DNA from: Curtobacterium sp. MCLR17_007 | GTDB lineage: Bacteria > Actinomycetota > Actinomycetes > Actinomycetales > Microbacteriaceae | Length of the DNA stretch: 64,000 nt | Direction of reading: 5' to 3' | Assembly (NCBI RefSeq): GCF_003234655.2 | Contig: NZ_CP126272.1 | Span: 1 to 64,000 of the forward strand | Shown here: positions 1 through 9,426 of the stretch, one piece after another | How the letters are laid out: every line of letters begins with the position of its first letter | Numbering within the stretch: the stretch's first letter is position 1 | The notes under the pieces: generated by a model | The model's database searches: none | The model's input: only the letters and a program-made list of their open reading frames with translations | Told to the model about the DNA's origin: nothing | Translations under genes and position numbers: made by a program

Positions 1-159
1 CTCGTCCTCCGCCCCCGGTATCGGGACGTCCGCGACCGGTGACCACCGGAAGTCCCACTCGCCGTTGAGTGACAGCGTCGGGGCATCGCTGTGCAGCCAC
101 GCCCGCGGGGCGAGCCGGGAGGTGGACCCCGGGGAGGTCGACGCCAGTGCGGACGTCAT
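1..159 (-). CDS. Beta-galactosidase, GH2 family (N-terminal fragment)
   Basis: Only the first 53 codons lie in the window; the gene runs off the left edge. It starts at ATG 159-157, and this ATG overlaps the TGA of the alpha-galactosidase gene by four bases (ATGA), so the two are translationally coupled. The fragment contains LSLNGEWDFRWSPVAD at about residues 29-44, the LNG-W-F segment that opens the sugar-binding domain of GH2 beta-galactosidases. Together with the alpha-galactosidase and alpha-fucosidase it would trim galactose from fucosylated plant glycans such as xyloglucan side chains; that substrate is an inference. The catalytic domain is not visible. Confidence 0.72.
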   Translation of the reverse strand, partial: MTSALASTSPGSTSRLAPRAWLHSDAPTLSLNGEWDFRWSPVADVPIPGAEDE

Positions 160-2312
160 GCGCCGGACACCGCAGTCAGGCGGAAGGTCCTTGCGGCCAT
201 CGCACGGTCGCCGGCCGTGGTCACCCGGAGGGTCCCGTGTTCGGCGTCCCAAGTGGTCGGCCAGGCGTCCAGGGCGGTCGGGAAGACGGTCGTCACCGTG
301 ACGTCCCGACCCGCGAGTGCCGGCACCGGCACGTCGATCGTGTCGGGGGCACCGTCCTGTCTCCACAGGGTGAGGACCCGTTCGTAGCCGTCGGCGACCG
401 CGAGCGCGAGCCACGGCTCGTCGCGCTGGTCGAGTCCGAGCGGCCAGGAGGGCGTTCCCGAGCGCAGGAGCGGTCGCAGACCCTTGTGCACGCGGACCGC
501 TTCCGCTGTCAGGGCGGTCTGCTGCTCGTCGAGTTCGTCGAGGAACCCGGACAGGTAGAAGCGTCCGATGATCCCGGTCGCGAGCGTGAACGCGGTCGTC
601 TCCGCGGTCATCCCACGCGCCGGGTACGCCCAGTTCGCGGCCTGCTCGGGGAGCATCGAGAACGGTGCGGACGCGGCGATCGCCGCGTAGAGGTCGACCT
701 CCTGCTGGTCGCTCGTCGACTGCAGTTGCAGGACCGAGAGCATCGCCCAGTCGGCGCGCATGGCGCCGGAGCCACAGTTCTCGAGCACGACCGAGGGGTG
801 CCGGTCGAGGACCCCTGCGAGGAAGTCGAGGTGTGCGCGGTTGGCTTCGAGCAGGCCGGCGCCGATGCTGTCGGCTCCGATGTCGGTACCGAGACCCATG
901 GTCACGTTGTAGTCCAGCTTGAAGTAGGTGATGCCGAACTCCTCGATGAGGCGATCGAACACCCGGTCGAGGTGCGCGCGCGCCGCTGGGTGGCGCAGGT
1001 CGAGGTGCAGTCGTTCACTCTCGACCAGTGGCAGCCCTCTGGTCTGGAAGAACGCCTCGGTGGGCAGTGTCCGGGCAGCCGGCGAGTCGACGCCGACGAC
1101 CTCGGGTTCGAGCCAGATGCCCGGACGCATGCCGCGCTCACGGACGCGGTCGAAGACCTCGCCCATGCCGCCGGGGAATCGAGCCGTCGCCGGCTCCCAG
1201 GTGCCGACCGTCGTCCACCAGTCGTCGTCGTCGGAGTACCAGCCGGCGTCCATCACGAACGTGTCCGCACCCATGCGGGCGGCGCTGTCGATGAGCGGCG
1301 CGAGCTTCTCGGTCGTCGGGTCGCCCATGAGCGTGTTCATGTAGTCGTTGTAGACGACGGCCAGCTCGGTGTTGTCCGGGTGGTCCCGCCGACTGGCACG
1401 ACGGAGGGTGGTCATCGCAGCGACCGCGGCGTCGAGGTCGTCACCGAACGCCAGCGACACCGGCACGGAACGGAACGACCTGCCGGGTTCGAGGACCGCG
1501 ACCCACTGGTGGTCGTCGTCGGTCGGTCCGCTGAGGGCGAGCGAGGTGCCCTCACGGTTCTCGGCGAGGTCGAACCGCCACCCGCCGTTGTGCTCCACCT
1601 GCCACGTGACCGCTGCGCCGTCACCGGTGTTCCAGAGCGCTCCGCCAGCGAGGTACGTCCCGGTCGACCAGGTGCCCGTCGAGGCGAACGTGACGTGCCC
1701 GCGGCTCCCCACGCCGCGGTGGGACATCCCGATGTCCTCGAGTCCCGACGCGCGGAGCGGAGCGACGTGCCACCGGGACTCGCCCATCCAGTCGTTGCGG
1801 GCGGTGGCGAGCGTGAACGCGACCGGGTCGGAGGATCCGGCAGCTCCGAGCGCGACGTGCAGGGCCATGCTCGCGACGGAACGGAGCGTTCGTGCCCCGG
1901 CGGCGTTCGCCGGGTTCCGGACCTCGACGGACGACCGGACCGCACGACCGGTGGGCGGCACGGACAACCGCACCCGTGCCTCCAGTCCGGGTCCCGTGAC
2001 GGAGCCGAGCCGACGCGCCGGACCGTCCTCGGTTTCCCGCGCGACGACCGTCAGTTCGGACCAGCCGCCGGACAGCGTCCGCACCTCGTGCTCGACGTAC
2101 CGGAGTCGACCGCTCAGCTCCCCGTAGGTGATCCGCGATGACGACGGGTTGTGCCCGGAGTCGCTCGTGACGACCTCGATGAGCGGCTGTCCCCCGGGCA
2201 GGTCGACGGTGGCGCCTCGCGGGCCGCACCGCAGGAGCCGCGGTGCGGTGTCGTCCTCGGCGATTACCACGACCTCGAGCTCGTCGTTGCCGAATTCAAT
2301 GCGCGTGCTCAC
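156..2312 (-). CDS. Alpha-galactosidase, GH36
   Basis: This 718-residue cytoplasmic enzyme has the normal GH36 length and hydrolyses terminal alpha-galactosides. The N-terminal beta-sandwich covers about residues 1-300 and the TIM barrel follows (TFVMDAGWY near 351-359, GIWLEPEVV near 398-406). The catalytic nucleophile is Asp467 in FKLDYN and the likely acid/base is Asp535 in TSDQQ; ENCGSGAMR near 511-519 is also typical. The GTG start at 2312 overlaps the stop of the fuconate dehydratase gene by four bases, so it belongs to the leftward transporter operon. No signal peptide is present, so it should act on imported oligosaccharides. Confidence 0.93.
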   Translation of the reverse strand: MSTRIEFGNDELEVVVIAEDDTAPRLLRCGPRGATVDLPGGQPLIEVVTSDSGHNPSSSRITYGELSGRLRYVEHEVRTLSGGWSELTVVARETEDGPARRLGSVTGPGLEARVRLSVPPTGRAVRSSVEVRNPANAAGARTLRSVASMALHVALGAAGSSDPVAFTLATARNDWMGESRWHVAPLRASGLEDIGMSHRGVGSRGHVTFASTGTWSTGTYLAGGALWNTGDGAAVTWQVEHNGGWRFDLAENREGTSLALSGPTDDDHQWVAVLEPGRSFRSVPVSLAFGDDLDAAVAAMTTLRRASRRDHPDNTELAVVYNDYMNTLMGDPTTEKLAPLIDSAARMGADTFVMDAGWYSDDDDWWTTVGTWEPATARFPGGMGEVFDRVRERGMRPGIWLEPEVVGVDSPAARTLPTEAFFQTRGLPLVESERLHLDLRHPAARAHLDRVFDRLIEEFGITYFKLDYNVTMGLGTDIGADSIGAGLLEANRAHLDFLAGVLDRHPSVVLENCGSGAMRADWAMLSVLQLQSTSDQQEVDLYAAIAASAPFSMLPEQAANWAYPARGMTAETTAFTLATGIIGRFYLSGFLDELDEQQTALTAEAVRVHKGLRPLLRSGTPSWPLGLDQRDEPWLALAVADGYERVLTLWRQDGAPDTIDVPVPALAGRDVTVTTVFPTALDAWPTTWDAEHGTLRVTTAGDRAMAARTFRLTAVSGA

Positions 2313-3637
2313 GCGACGGCCTCCGCTTCAGCCTGCTCGAGGCGGAGCGACCAGTACGCGCCGTCCGGGTACGCGTACTCTTCGACGCTCTCGGGGAACA
2401 TCTCGGCGCTGTACCCGGCGGCGTCGGGCAGGACGTACGCGCCGTCCTCAACGATGCAGGGCGCGGTGAAGTGCTCGTGCAGGTGGTCGACGAACTCCGT
2501 CACGCGGCCGTCCAGCGAGGCCGAGACCGCGACGTAGTCGAAGATCGACAGGTGCTGCACGAGTTCGCACAGACCGACGCCGCCGGCGTGCGGGCAGACC
2601 GGCACGCCGAACTTCGCGGCCATGAGGTAGACCGTGACGACCTCGTTGATGCTCGCCAGACGAGCAGCGTCGAGCTGGCAGAAGTCGATCGCGCCGAGCT
2701 GGAACATCTGCTTGAAGAGCACACGGTTCATGCCGTGCTCACCGGTCGCGACACCGATCGGCGCGACGGACCGACGGATCGTGGCGTGCCCGACCGCGTC
2801 GTCCGGGCTGGTCGGCTCCTCGATCCACAGCGGCCGGAACTCGGCGAGGGCGCCGACCCACTCGATCGCCTGGTCGACGTCCCACACCTGGTTCGCGTCG
2901 ATCATGAGGTTCGCGTCGTCACCGAGGACCTCACGAGCGATCCGGCATCGGCGGACGTCATCGGCGAGGTCGGCGCCGACCTTGAGCTTGACGTGCTTGT
3001 ACCCCGCGTCGACCGCCTCCTGGCAGAGAGCACGGAGCTTGTCGTCCGAGTAACCCAGCCATCCGGCGCTGGTGGTGTAGCAGGGGTACCCCGTCCCGTC
3101 GAGCTCACGGATGCGCGCGTCACGTGTCGAGACCTGCGCCTCGAGGAGCGCGACGGCCTCGTCCTTCGACAGCACGTCGGTGACGTACTGGAAGTCGGCC
3201 AGGTCCACGAGTTCCCGCGGGGAGAAGCTGAGCAGGAAGCGCCACAACGGCAGGCCCGCCCGCCTGGCAGCAAGGTCCCACACCGCGTTCATGACCGCGG
3301 CAAGTGCCAGGTGTTCGACGCCCTTGTCCGGGCCCAGCCAGCGCAGCTGCGAGTCGGACTTCAGGTCGCGGTAGGTGGCACCCAGATCGCCGGTGACGTC
3401 GTCGAGCTCACGCCCGAGGAGCGGCTTCGCGCGGAGCTCGGCAGCACTGACACAGATGTCGTTCCCGCGACCGATCGTGAACGTGAACCCGAAGCCGCGC
3501 AGGGTCGGGTCGCTCGTCTCGATGGTGACGTAGGTGGCGGAGTAGTCGCCGTCCTTGTTCATGGCATCGGATCCGGCGGCGCTGAGCGAGGTGGGGAAGC
3601 GGACGTCGGTGACGCGGACGTTGGTGATGAACGTCAT
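2309..3637 (-). CDS. fucD: L-fuconate dehydratase (enolase superfamily)
   Basis: It dehydrates L-fuconate to 2-keto-3-deoxy-L-fuconate, the third step of non-phosphorylative L-fucose breakdown. The 442 residues match the family length. Visible hallmarks are the KLK base pair at 217-219, the metal ligand Asp247 in IDANQ, the metal ligands in WIEEP near residue 272, and the His in CPHAGG in the last quarter. The start is ATG 3637. It sits between the ABC transporter genes and the galactosidases and shares a control region with the fucosidase operon, which supports fuconate rather than another acid sugar. A rhamnonate-type dehydratase is the main alternative. Confidence 0.93.
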   Translation of the reverse strand: MTFITNVRVTDVRFPTSLSAAGSDAMNKDGDYSATYVTIETSDPTLRGFGFTFTIGRGNDICVSAAELRAKPLLGRELDDVTGDLGATYRDLKSDSQLRWLGPDKGVEHLALAAVMNAVWDLAARRAGLPLWRFLLSFSPRELVDLADFQYVTDVLSKDEAVALLEAQVSTRDARIRELDGTGYPCYTTSAGWLGYSDDKLRALCQEAVDAGYKHVKLKVGADLADDVRRCRIAREVLGDDANLMIDANQVWDVDQAIEWVGALAEFRPLWIEEPTSPDDAVGHATIRRSVAPIGVATGEHGMNRVLFKQMFQLGAIDFCQLDAARLASINEVVTVYLMAAKFGVPVCPHAGGVGLCELVQHLSIFDYVAVSASLDGRVTEFVDHLHEHFTAPCIVEDGAYVLPDAAGYSAEMFPESVEEYAYPDGAYWSLRLEQAEAEAVA

Positions 3638-3720
3638 GCGCAGCTCTTTCTGTTGGACGTGGTGGAGATGGTGGTCCGGGGCGGCGCGTTGCGCCGCCCC
3701 GGCTCGCGGTCAGCGCCGCG

Positions 3721-4962
3721 TCACTGCGCTTGCGCTTCGGCCTTCTTCACCGCCGCTTCGTAGTCCGACGACCCGTTCGAGCCGTTCTTGAGGTTGTCGG
3801 TCAACGCGGTGTTGAAGATTGTTAGGGCGATCGGGGAGTTCTGACCGGAGTAGAAGGTCGGTGCCTGCTCTGCGACCGGTCCGAGGATGCTGTTAATGAC
3901 CTGACCACCGAAGAACTTGTCCGGCTGGGTCATCTCGGTGGACTTATACGAGGAGGGGGTCGACGGGAAGAGCCCGTCCTGCGCGTAGCCCTTCGTCTGG
4001 TTCTCCGGGCTGGTCAGGTACTCGGCGATCTCCGTGGCGAGCTTCGGGTTCTTCGATGCCTTGAACACCGAGAGCGACGATCCACCCGCCGCAGACGCCC
4101 CACCAGGAGGCGTGGCGACCCGCCACTTCCCCGACTGGCCAGCGGCCGCCTCCTGCACGAGCGGCGCCTGGTAGGCCGGTCCCACCCAGCCGACGAGCTT
4201 GTTCTGCGCTACGCCGGCGTTCCAGTCCTGCTCGTACGGGCTCACGTCCAGGCAGAGCTTGTCTTTGTTCCACTCTGTGGCGCGGATGAACGCTTCCTTG
4301 TTCACAGCCGTATCGGGCTCGTACGTCTTCCCGTTCTTCGAGTAGTAGTAGTAGCCCGCCGCGCGCACGGCGGGTGCGTAGACCGAGTCCTGGGTGTCGT
4401 CACAGATGTACTGGCCGGTGCTCGCGAGCTTCTCCGCGAGCTGCTTGTAGCCGTCCCACGTGGCCACTTCCTTGCCGACCGCGTCCGGCTCGGACGGTAG
4501 ACCAGCTTGCTCCATCACGTCTGCGCGGTAGAAGAAGCCCGCCGGACCGATGTCGATCGGAATACCGATCTGCTTGCCGTCCGGCGTCTGCCCGGCCTTC
4601 ACCTTCCAGTCGAGGTAGTCGTTCGCCACTTTCTTGAACCCGTAGTCGTCGACGTTCACGATCTTGTCGGTCGCGGTGGCGAGGTTCGAGAGCGTCGCGA
4701 CCGCGATGTCGGGCACGCCGGAGTTCGAGCGCAACGCGGAGGCGATCTTCGTGTCGACGTCGGGGGTCTGGATGAGCGTAATCTTTGCGTCCGGGAACTT
4801 TTCCTTGACGGTCTTGATGCCAGCGGAGGGCAACGAGCCCGGTCGGTACCAGACGGTGATGTCGTTGGATGAGCCGCCGGATCCGGAGGCGCAGCCGGTC
4901 AACGATGCGAGGAGAACGCCGCCGGCGACGAACGCCAGGGCCTTCGAAAGCGGGTGCTTCAC
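3721..4962 (-). CDS. Sugar ABC transporter substrate-binding lipoprotein
   Basis: This 413-residue extracellular solute-binding protein is of the carbohydrate-uptake-1 type. The N terminus has a signal peptide ending in a lipobox, SLTGC at about residues 20-24, so it is lipid-anchored outside the membrane. DITVWYRPGS follows as the first strand of the mature protein. The GTG start at 4962 lies behind an AAGGAAGAAGG-type ribosome site. It follows the two permease genes and precedes fucD, so its ligand is probably fucose or a fucosyl/galactosyl oligosaccharide. No ATPase gene is adjacent; a shared MsiK-like ATPase elsewhere is the usual arrangement in actinobacteria (inference). Confidence 0.9.
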   Translation of the reverse strand: MKHPLSKALAFVAGGVLLASLTGCASGSGGSSNDITVWYRPGSLPSAGIKTVKEKFPDAKITLIQTPDVDTKIASALRSNSGVPDIAVATLSNLATATDKIVNVDDYGFKKVANDYLDWKVKAGQTPDGKQIGIPIDIGPAGFFYRADVMEQAGLPSEPDAVGKEVATWDGYKQLAEKLASTGQYICDDTQDSVYAPAVRAAGYYYYSKNGKTYEPDTAVNKEAFIRATEWNKDKLCLDVSPYEQDWNAGVAQNKLVGWVGPAYQAPLVQEAAAGQSGKWRVATPPGGASAAGGSSLSVFKASKNPKLATEIAEYLTSPENQTKGYAQDGLFPSTPSSYKSTEMTQPDKFFGGQVINSILGPVAEQAPTFYSGQNSPIALTIFNTALTDNLKNGSNGSSDYEAAVKKAEAQAQ

Positions 4963-5010
4963 GAGGGAGCCTTCTTCCTTGAGGGGTGTGGAGCAGATGG
5001 GGGACGTGGG

Positions 5011-5907
5011 TCAGCCCTTGACCGCGCCGCCGGCGACGTTCTCGAGGATCGTCTTGCGGAGGAACACGAACAGGAGCACGAGAGGGAGGGTGGCGACGAG
5101 CGTGCCTGCCATGACCACCGAGTAGTCAATCGAGCCGTAGTTGCCCTTGAGCTGCTGGATCGCGATGGGCAGTGTGAACTGGCTGGGCTGTCCGAGCACG
5201 AGCAGCGGCCACAGGTAGTCGTTCCATGTCCACATCACCTGGAAGATCCCGAGCGCGACGAGCGACGGACGCATCGCCGGGAGGCCGATGCTCCAGAAGG
5301 TGCGGAAGAAGCCGGCTCCGTCAATCGATGCGGCGTCGATGACCTCCTGCGGGATGCTCGCGATCGACGCCTGCCGCATCCAGAACACGGCGAACGCGGT
5401 CACGGCGTTCGGGATGATCAGCGGCAGGAACGTGTTCAACCAGCCGAGCTGCGCGTAGATCTGGAAGAGCGGCACGATCGAGACGCCGGTGGGGAGCACG
5501 AGGGTGATCAGCAGGATGCCGAACAGCTTGCCGTTCCCGGGAAACCGACGCTTCGCGAAGGTGTAACCGGCGAGGGCTGCCAGGAAGAGCTGGATCACCG
5601 AGGTCGTAATGGTCAGCCATGTCGAGTTGAAGAAGGCGAGCCAGAAGCCGGAGCCGTTGACCGCCTTCGCGAAGTTCGAGAAAAAGTCGGTGCCCGGCCA
5701 GAGCCGCGGCGGGAATGAGTACATGTCCGACGTCGACGTGGTCGCCATGACGACGAGCCAGTAGAACGGGAACGCGAAGAGCACGAGACCGATGATCAGC
5801 ACGACGTGGGTGCTCACGCGACCCGCCCGGAGCGGCGCACGTCGAGACTTCGCGACGACGGGCTGACGTCGTTGGACCGGACGCTGGCGCAGGTTGTCGA
5901 TGATCAC
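5011..5907 (-). CDS. Sugar ABC transporter permease, MalG type
   Basis: This 298-residue inner-membrane permease has six predicted helices, beginning with HVVLIIGLVLFAFPFYWLVV at about 34-53. The ATPase-contact EAA loop appears as VIDAASIDGAGFFRTFWSIGLP near residue 200. The start is GTG 5907, only two bases behind the stop of the MalF-type permease gene, which is typical of coupled permease pairs. It forms the membrane channel with the protein encoded at 5910-6830 and takes substrate from the lipoprotein encoded downstream. Confidence 0.93.
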   Translation of the reverse strand: MIIDNLRQRPVQRRQPVVAKSRRAPLRAGRVSTHVVLIIGLVLFAFPFYWLVVMATTSTSDMYSFPPRLWPGTDFFSNFAKAVNGSGFWLAFFNSTWLTITTSVIQLFLAALAGYTFAKRRFPGNGKLFGILLITLVLPTGVSIVPLFQIYAQLGWLNTFLPLIIPNAVTAFAVFWMRQASIASIPQEVIDAASIDGAGFFRTFWSIGLPAMRPSLVALGIFQVMWTWNDYLWPLLVLGQPSQFTLPIAIQQLKGNYGSIDYSVVMAGTLVATLPLVLLFVFLRKTILENVAGGAVKG

Positions 5908-5909
5908 GG

Positions 5910-6830
5910 TCAGTCCTCCATCGGGTTCTTGAGGAAGCGGTAGCTGATGGCGGCGATGATGAGCAGGATGATGAACGTCGCCCAGCCGATGACCGTCGCG
6001 TAGCCGAGGTCCTGGTGGACCGGCGACGAGAAGCCCGCTGATCCCGGACCACCGAGGTACTGGTACTGCAGCAGGAGCATGGTCTGACCGGCGTTGCCAG
6101 GACCGTTCGTGCCGGCGAAGAGCAGCTGTGGTTCGGTGAAGAGCTGGAGACCGCCGATGGTGCCGGTCAGGCTCACGAAGATGACCGTCGGCCGGAGCAT
6201 GGGGATGGTGATGGAGCTGAGGATCCGGGTTGGCCCCGCACCGTCGATGCGGGCCGCTTCATACAGCGAGCCGTCGATCGAGCTCAGGCCGGCCATGAAG
6301 ATGACTAGGAAGTACCCGAAACCGCGCCAGATGATCATCAGAGCGATCACCACTCGCGTGGCCCACGGGTCGTTGAGGAAGTCGGTGGTCGGCAGGCCGA
6401 CCAGCTGGGCGAGGAAGTTCACGATTCCGAAGCGGGTGCTGAACACCGCCTGGAACACCACCGCGACGACGACGAGCGACGTCACCTGCGGCAGGAAGAA
6501 CGCGGCCTGGTAGAACGCCCGACCGCGGAGCCGAGGCTGCGAGAGGAGCACGGCGGCCACCAGGGCCCCGAGTACGACCGGGACCTGGCCCATCACGAAG
6601 ATCACGATCGTGTTGCCCGCAGCGAAGAGGAACTCGCCGCTGCTGAACAGGCGCACCCACTGGTCCAGCCCCACGTACTGCGAGGCGCCGAGGCCGTCCC
6701 ACTTCTGCGTGCTGAGGTACCCGGCGTAGATCAACGGGATGATCGAGAAGCACGCGAAGATGATGAAGAACGGCGCTACCGAGACGTACTCGCGCCAGTA
6801 GCCGATCAGCCCTCGTCGAGCGGTTCGCAT
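5910..6830 (-). CDS. Sugar ABC transporter permease, MalF type
   Basis: This is the first gene of the leftward fucose operon. The reading frame is open from 6893, but ATG 6830 (protein MRTARRGLIGYW) is chosen because a strong AGGAGGT ribosome site lies seven bases upstream. The 306-residue protein has a long first helix (APFFIIFACFSIIPLIYAGY) and the permease EAA loop YEAARIDGAGPTRILSSITIP near residue 205. It pairs with the MalG-type permease. Transcription should start in 6831-7002, where two operator-like palindromes lie between this gene and the divergent fucosidase gene. Confidence 0.93.
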   Translation of the reverse strand: MRTARRGLIGYWREYVSVAPFFIIFACFSIIPLIYAGYLSTQKWDGLGASQYVGLDQWVRLFSSGEFLFAAGNTIVIFVMGQVPVVLGALVAAVLLSQPRLRGRAFYQAAFFLPQVTSLVVVAVVFQAVFSTRFGIVNFLAQLVGLPTTDFLNDPWATRVVIALMIIWRGFGYFLVIFMAGLSSIDGSLYEAARIDGAGPTRILSSITIPMLRPTVIFVSLTGTIGGLQLFTEPQLLFAGTNGPGNAGQTMLLLQYQYLGGPGSAGFSSPVHQDLGYATVIGWATFIILLIIAAISYRFLKNPMED

Positions 6831-6892
6831 CTGACACCTCCTTTGGTTCAGCTTTCGGTGACAGTAACGAGCGCGGCGCGGCAGCGCAAGCA

Positions 6893-6907
6893 AAACATGG
6901 GATGAAT
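6893..6907. promoter_or_regulatory. Operator-like palindrome, copy 1 (GntR/FCD candidate site)
   Basis: The sequence AAACATGGGATGAAT contains the dyad CAT-GGG-ATG. It lies 63 bp upstream of the ABC permease start and shares CAT-N3-ATGAAT with copy 2 at 6956-6970. The centres of the two copies are 63 bp apart, about six helical turns, which would suit cooperative binding or looping in this divergent promoter. The likely ligand-controlled binder is the FCD-domain GntR protein encoded at 13258-13974. Confidence 0.5.
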
Positions 6908-6955
6908 TTTCTAAGCTGTGCGGATCGAGGGTTGATCGACCCCGTTTTGACCGTC

Positions 6956-6970
6956 ATGCATAGGATGAAT
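6956..6970. promoter_or_regulatory. Operator-like palindrome, copy 2 (GntR/FCD candidate site)
   Basis: The sequence ATGCATAGGATGAAT is the best copy of the motif: five of six arm positions pair around the central AGG. It lies 33 bp upstream of the fucosidase start codon, where a bound repressor would overlap the promoter or the transcription start. Confidence 0.55.
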
Positions 6971-7002
6971 CCACGCCGTCCGACGAAGAACTGGAGCTCG
7001 CC

Positions 7003-9426
7003 ATGCGCGCCGCGATCGACCTGAACCGCCCCGCGAAGGACTTCAGCGAGGCCTTCCTCCTCGGCAACGGTTCCCTCGGTGCCGCCGTCCGCGGACGCGC
7101 CGGGCACGAGCGGATCGACCTGAACCGGGACACGCTGTGGTCGGGCGGTCCGGGCGCGACCCCGAGCACACCGTCCGACCCGGCGGCGGCGGTCGCGGCG
7201 CTCCGGGACGCGATCCGCGACGAGCGGTGGGCCGACGCGGAGGCCGCGGGCACGGCGCTGCAGAGCGACCGGTGGACGCAGTCGTACCAACCCGTCGGGC
7301 ACCTCGCGTGGCACTGGACCGACGAGGTCGCCGACGACGGGTACCGCCGCACCCTCGACCTCGCGGGCGCCGTGGCCACGGCCACGGTGGGTGGGGCGCC
7401 GGACGCGGCCCGGACGTCCGTCTTCGTCTCCCGCCCCGCCGACGTCGTCGTCGCGGAGGCCGTGACCACCGCGTACGGGGCCGGACCGGACTTCGTCAGC
7501 CCCCACCCGGTCGACGAGCTCGGCGACGCGGTCCCGCCGACGGCCGGTCCGGTGCCGGACGGTCTGACCCTGCGCACCTGGGGTGGACGGGCTCCCGCGG
7601 ACGTCGTGCCGCAGTACGTCGACGACCACCCTGCGCCCGTCCGGTACGCCGACGACGCCCCCGACGCCGACGGCCTCGTCGACCTCGGCACGGGCTTCGC
7701 GGTCGCGGTCGGGCAGCAGCGCACGGGCACCGACACCGTCCGGCTCGTCATCGCCGTCGTCGACGGGTTCCGCGGACGCACGGAGCGCCCCTCGGCCGAC
7801 CTCGACGCGCTCCGCGCCGAGGCGGTGTCGCGCGTGGTTGCGGCCGCCCGTCGGAGCACCGACGAGCTCCGGGGCGAGCACGTCGCCGAGCACCGGTCGT
7901 GGTTCGACCGCGCCACGCTCGAGCTCGGCGACGGCGGCGGCGACGCGTACGACACGGCCGCCGCCCGCGACGCGCTCACCTTCCACGTCGGCCGGTATCT
8001 GCTCATCGCGTCGTCGCGACCGGGGTCGCAACCCTCGAACCTGCAGGGCATCTGGAACACGGACGTCCGCCCCGGGTGGAGTTCGAACCACACGCTGAAC
8101 ATCAACACCGAGATGCTCTACTGGCCGGCGTACCGGACCGGGATCGGCGAGCTCGCAGCGCCCCTGCACGACTTCGTGGCCGACCTTGCGGTCACCGGGC
8201 AGCGCACCGCGCGTGACGTCTACGCGGCGGAGGGGTGGACCGCGCACCACAACTCCGACGTCTGGGGGTTCACCGCTCCTGTGCACGGTGGCGGAGAGGG
8301 CGACACCGCGTGGTCGAACTTTCCGACCGCGGGCGTCTGGCTCACCCTGCAGGTGCTCGAGGAACTCGACTGGGACCCCACTGCGTGGCAGGACCCGGAA
8401 CGGCGGGCGGCGCTCTGGACGATCGCCTCCGGCGCGGCCCGCTTCGCGCTGTCGCTGCTCGTCGGGGACGGCGACGGTGCGCTGGTGGTGTCGCCGTCGA
8501 CGTCGCCGGAGCACCGGTTCGTCACGTCGGACGGCGGTGCGTCGTCGTTCTGTGCGGGGTCCGCGATCGACCAGCAGCTCGTCGCGGACCTGTTCGACCG
8601 GCTGCCCACGGTGGCGCCGGGTGACCCCAGCGACGACGAGAGGGCGCTGCTCACCGCGGTCGCCGAGGCGTCGACCGCGCTCCGCCCGGCCGCGGTGGGC
8701 GAGGACGGCGCGATCGCCGAGTGGGATGTCCTCCGCGAGCCCGCGGAGCCCGGGCACCGGCACCTGTCGCACCTCTACGGGCTGTTCCCGGGCACCGACT
8801 GGTCGCCGGACCGGGACCCGGATCGGTACGCCGCGGCCGCCGCCGCCCTCCGTCAGCGCGTGGACGCGGGCAGTGGGTACACGGGGTGGAGCCAGGGGTG
8901 GATCCTCTGCCTCGCCGCTCGCGTGCGCGACCGGGAGCTCGTCGAGCGGTCCCTCGACGTGCTGCAGGCGGACCTGATGTCGGCGTCGCTGCTCGACCTT
9001 CACCCGGTGGGCGGGTTCGACGACCGCGTCGTCCTCTTCCAGCAGGACGGCAACGCCGGGGCGGCCGCGGGCATCGCCGAGGCGCTCCTGGCCGGGGCCG
9101 GCGACGTGGTCCGGCTCCTGCCGGCGGCGCCGCACCGATGGCGCCGTGGCATGTTCACGGGGCTGCGAACCCGCGGCGGGCACGCCGTGTCGGCCGCATG
9201 GGACGACGAGGGGGTGCGCTCAGTGTCGGTGGTCCTCGGGTCGGACGACGAGTTCCGGATGCTGCTCCCCGCGGCGACTGTCGAGCTCACCGCGACGAGC
9301 GCGACGACCGCGACGACCGCGACGGCTGCCTTCGTCGCCGGCGCAGGCGACGGGGATCCGTCGCTCCGGTTCTCCGGCCGCGCCGGCGAGCGGGTGGACC
9401 TCGTGCGGGGAGGCGCAGCCCGGTGA
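7003..9426 (+). CDS. Alpha-L-fucosidase, GH95
   Basis: This 807-residue enzyme is the first gene of the rightward fucose operon and hydrolyses terminal alpha-1,2-linked L-fucose by inversion. It begins with the GH95 N-terminal domain (AFLLGNGSLGAAVRG near 18-32, LNRDTLWSGG near 40-49). The catalytic-core signatures SNLQGIWN, HTLNINTEMLYWP and HHNSDVWG fall between about residues 345 and 425. There is no signal peptide, so it works on imported fucosylated oligosaccharides. ATG 7003 fits the GH95 N terminus. The last codons overlap the next gene by four bases. Confidence 0.93.
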   Translation: MRAAIDLNRPAKDFSEAFLLGNGSLGAAVRGRAGHERIDLNRDTLWSGGPGATPSTPSDPAAAVAALRDAIRDERWADAEAAGTALQSDRWTQSYQPVGHLAWHWTDEVADDGYRRTLDLAGAVATATVGGAPDAARTSVFVSRPADVVVAEAVTTAYGAGPDFVSPHPVDELGDAVPPTAGPVPDGLTLRTWGGRAPADVVPQYVDDHPAPVRYADDAPDADGLVDLGTGFAVAVGQQRTGTDTVRLVIAVVDGFRGRTERPSADLDALRAEAVSRVVAAARRSTDELRGEHVAEHRSWFDRATLELGDGGGDAYDTAAARDALTFHVGRYLLIASSRPGSQPSNLQGIWNTDVRPGWSSNHTLNINTEMLYWPAYRTGIGELAAPLHDFVADLAVTGQRTARDVYAAEGWTAHHNSDVWGFTAPVHGGGEGDTAWSNFPTAGVWLTLQVLEELDWDPTAWQDPERRAALWTIASGAARFALSLLVGDGDGALVVSPSTSPEHRFVTSDGGASSFCAGSAIDQQLVADLFDRLPTVAPGDPSDDERALLTAVAEASTALRPAAVGEDGAIAEWDVLREPAEPGHRHLSHLYGLFPGTDWSPDRDPDRYAAAAAALRQRVDAGSGYTGWSQGWILCLAARVRDRELVERSLDVLQADLMSASLLDLHPVGGFDDRVVLFQQDGNAGAAAGIAEALLAGAGDVVRLLPAAPHRWRRGMFTGLRTRGGHAVSAAWDDEGVRSVSVVLGSDDEFRMLLPAATVELTATSATTATTATAAFVAGAGDGDPSLRFSGRAGERVDLVRGGAAR

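Noticed and set aside
69..2141. Long rightward frames opposite the alpha-galactosidase and beta-galactosidase start
   Set aside because: Very high GC leaves antisense frames open. The protein is Arg/Gly/Val-rich without domains, while the minus strand encodes a canonical GH36 enzyme.
6259..9183. 974-codon leftward frame over the fucosidase gene
   Set aside because: Antisense shadow of the GH95 gene with biased composition; the plus strand carries clear GH95 motifs.
8721..9422. Upstream extension of the fuconolactonase gene
   Set aside because: It lies inside the fucosidase gene in another frame. The metal-binding IIDAHHH N terminus right after GTG 9423 defines the true start.
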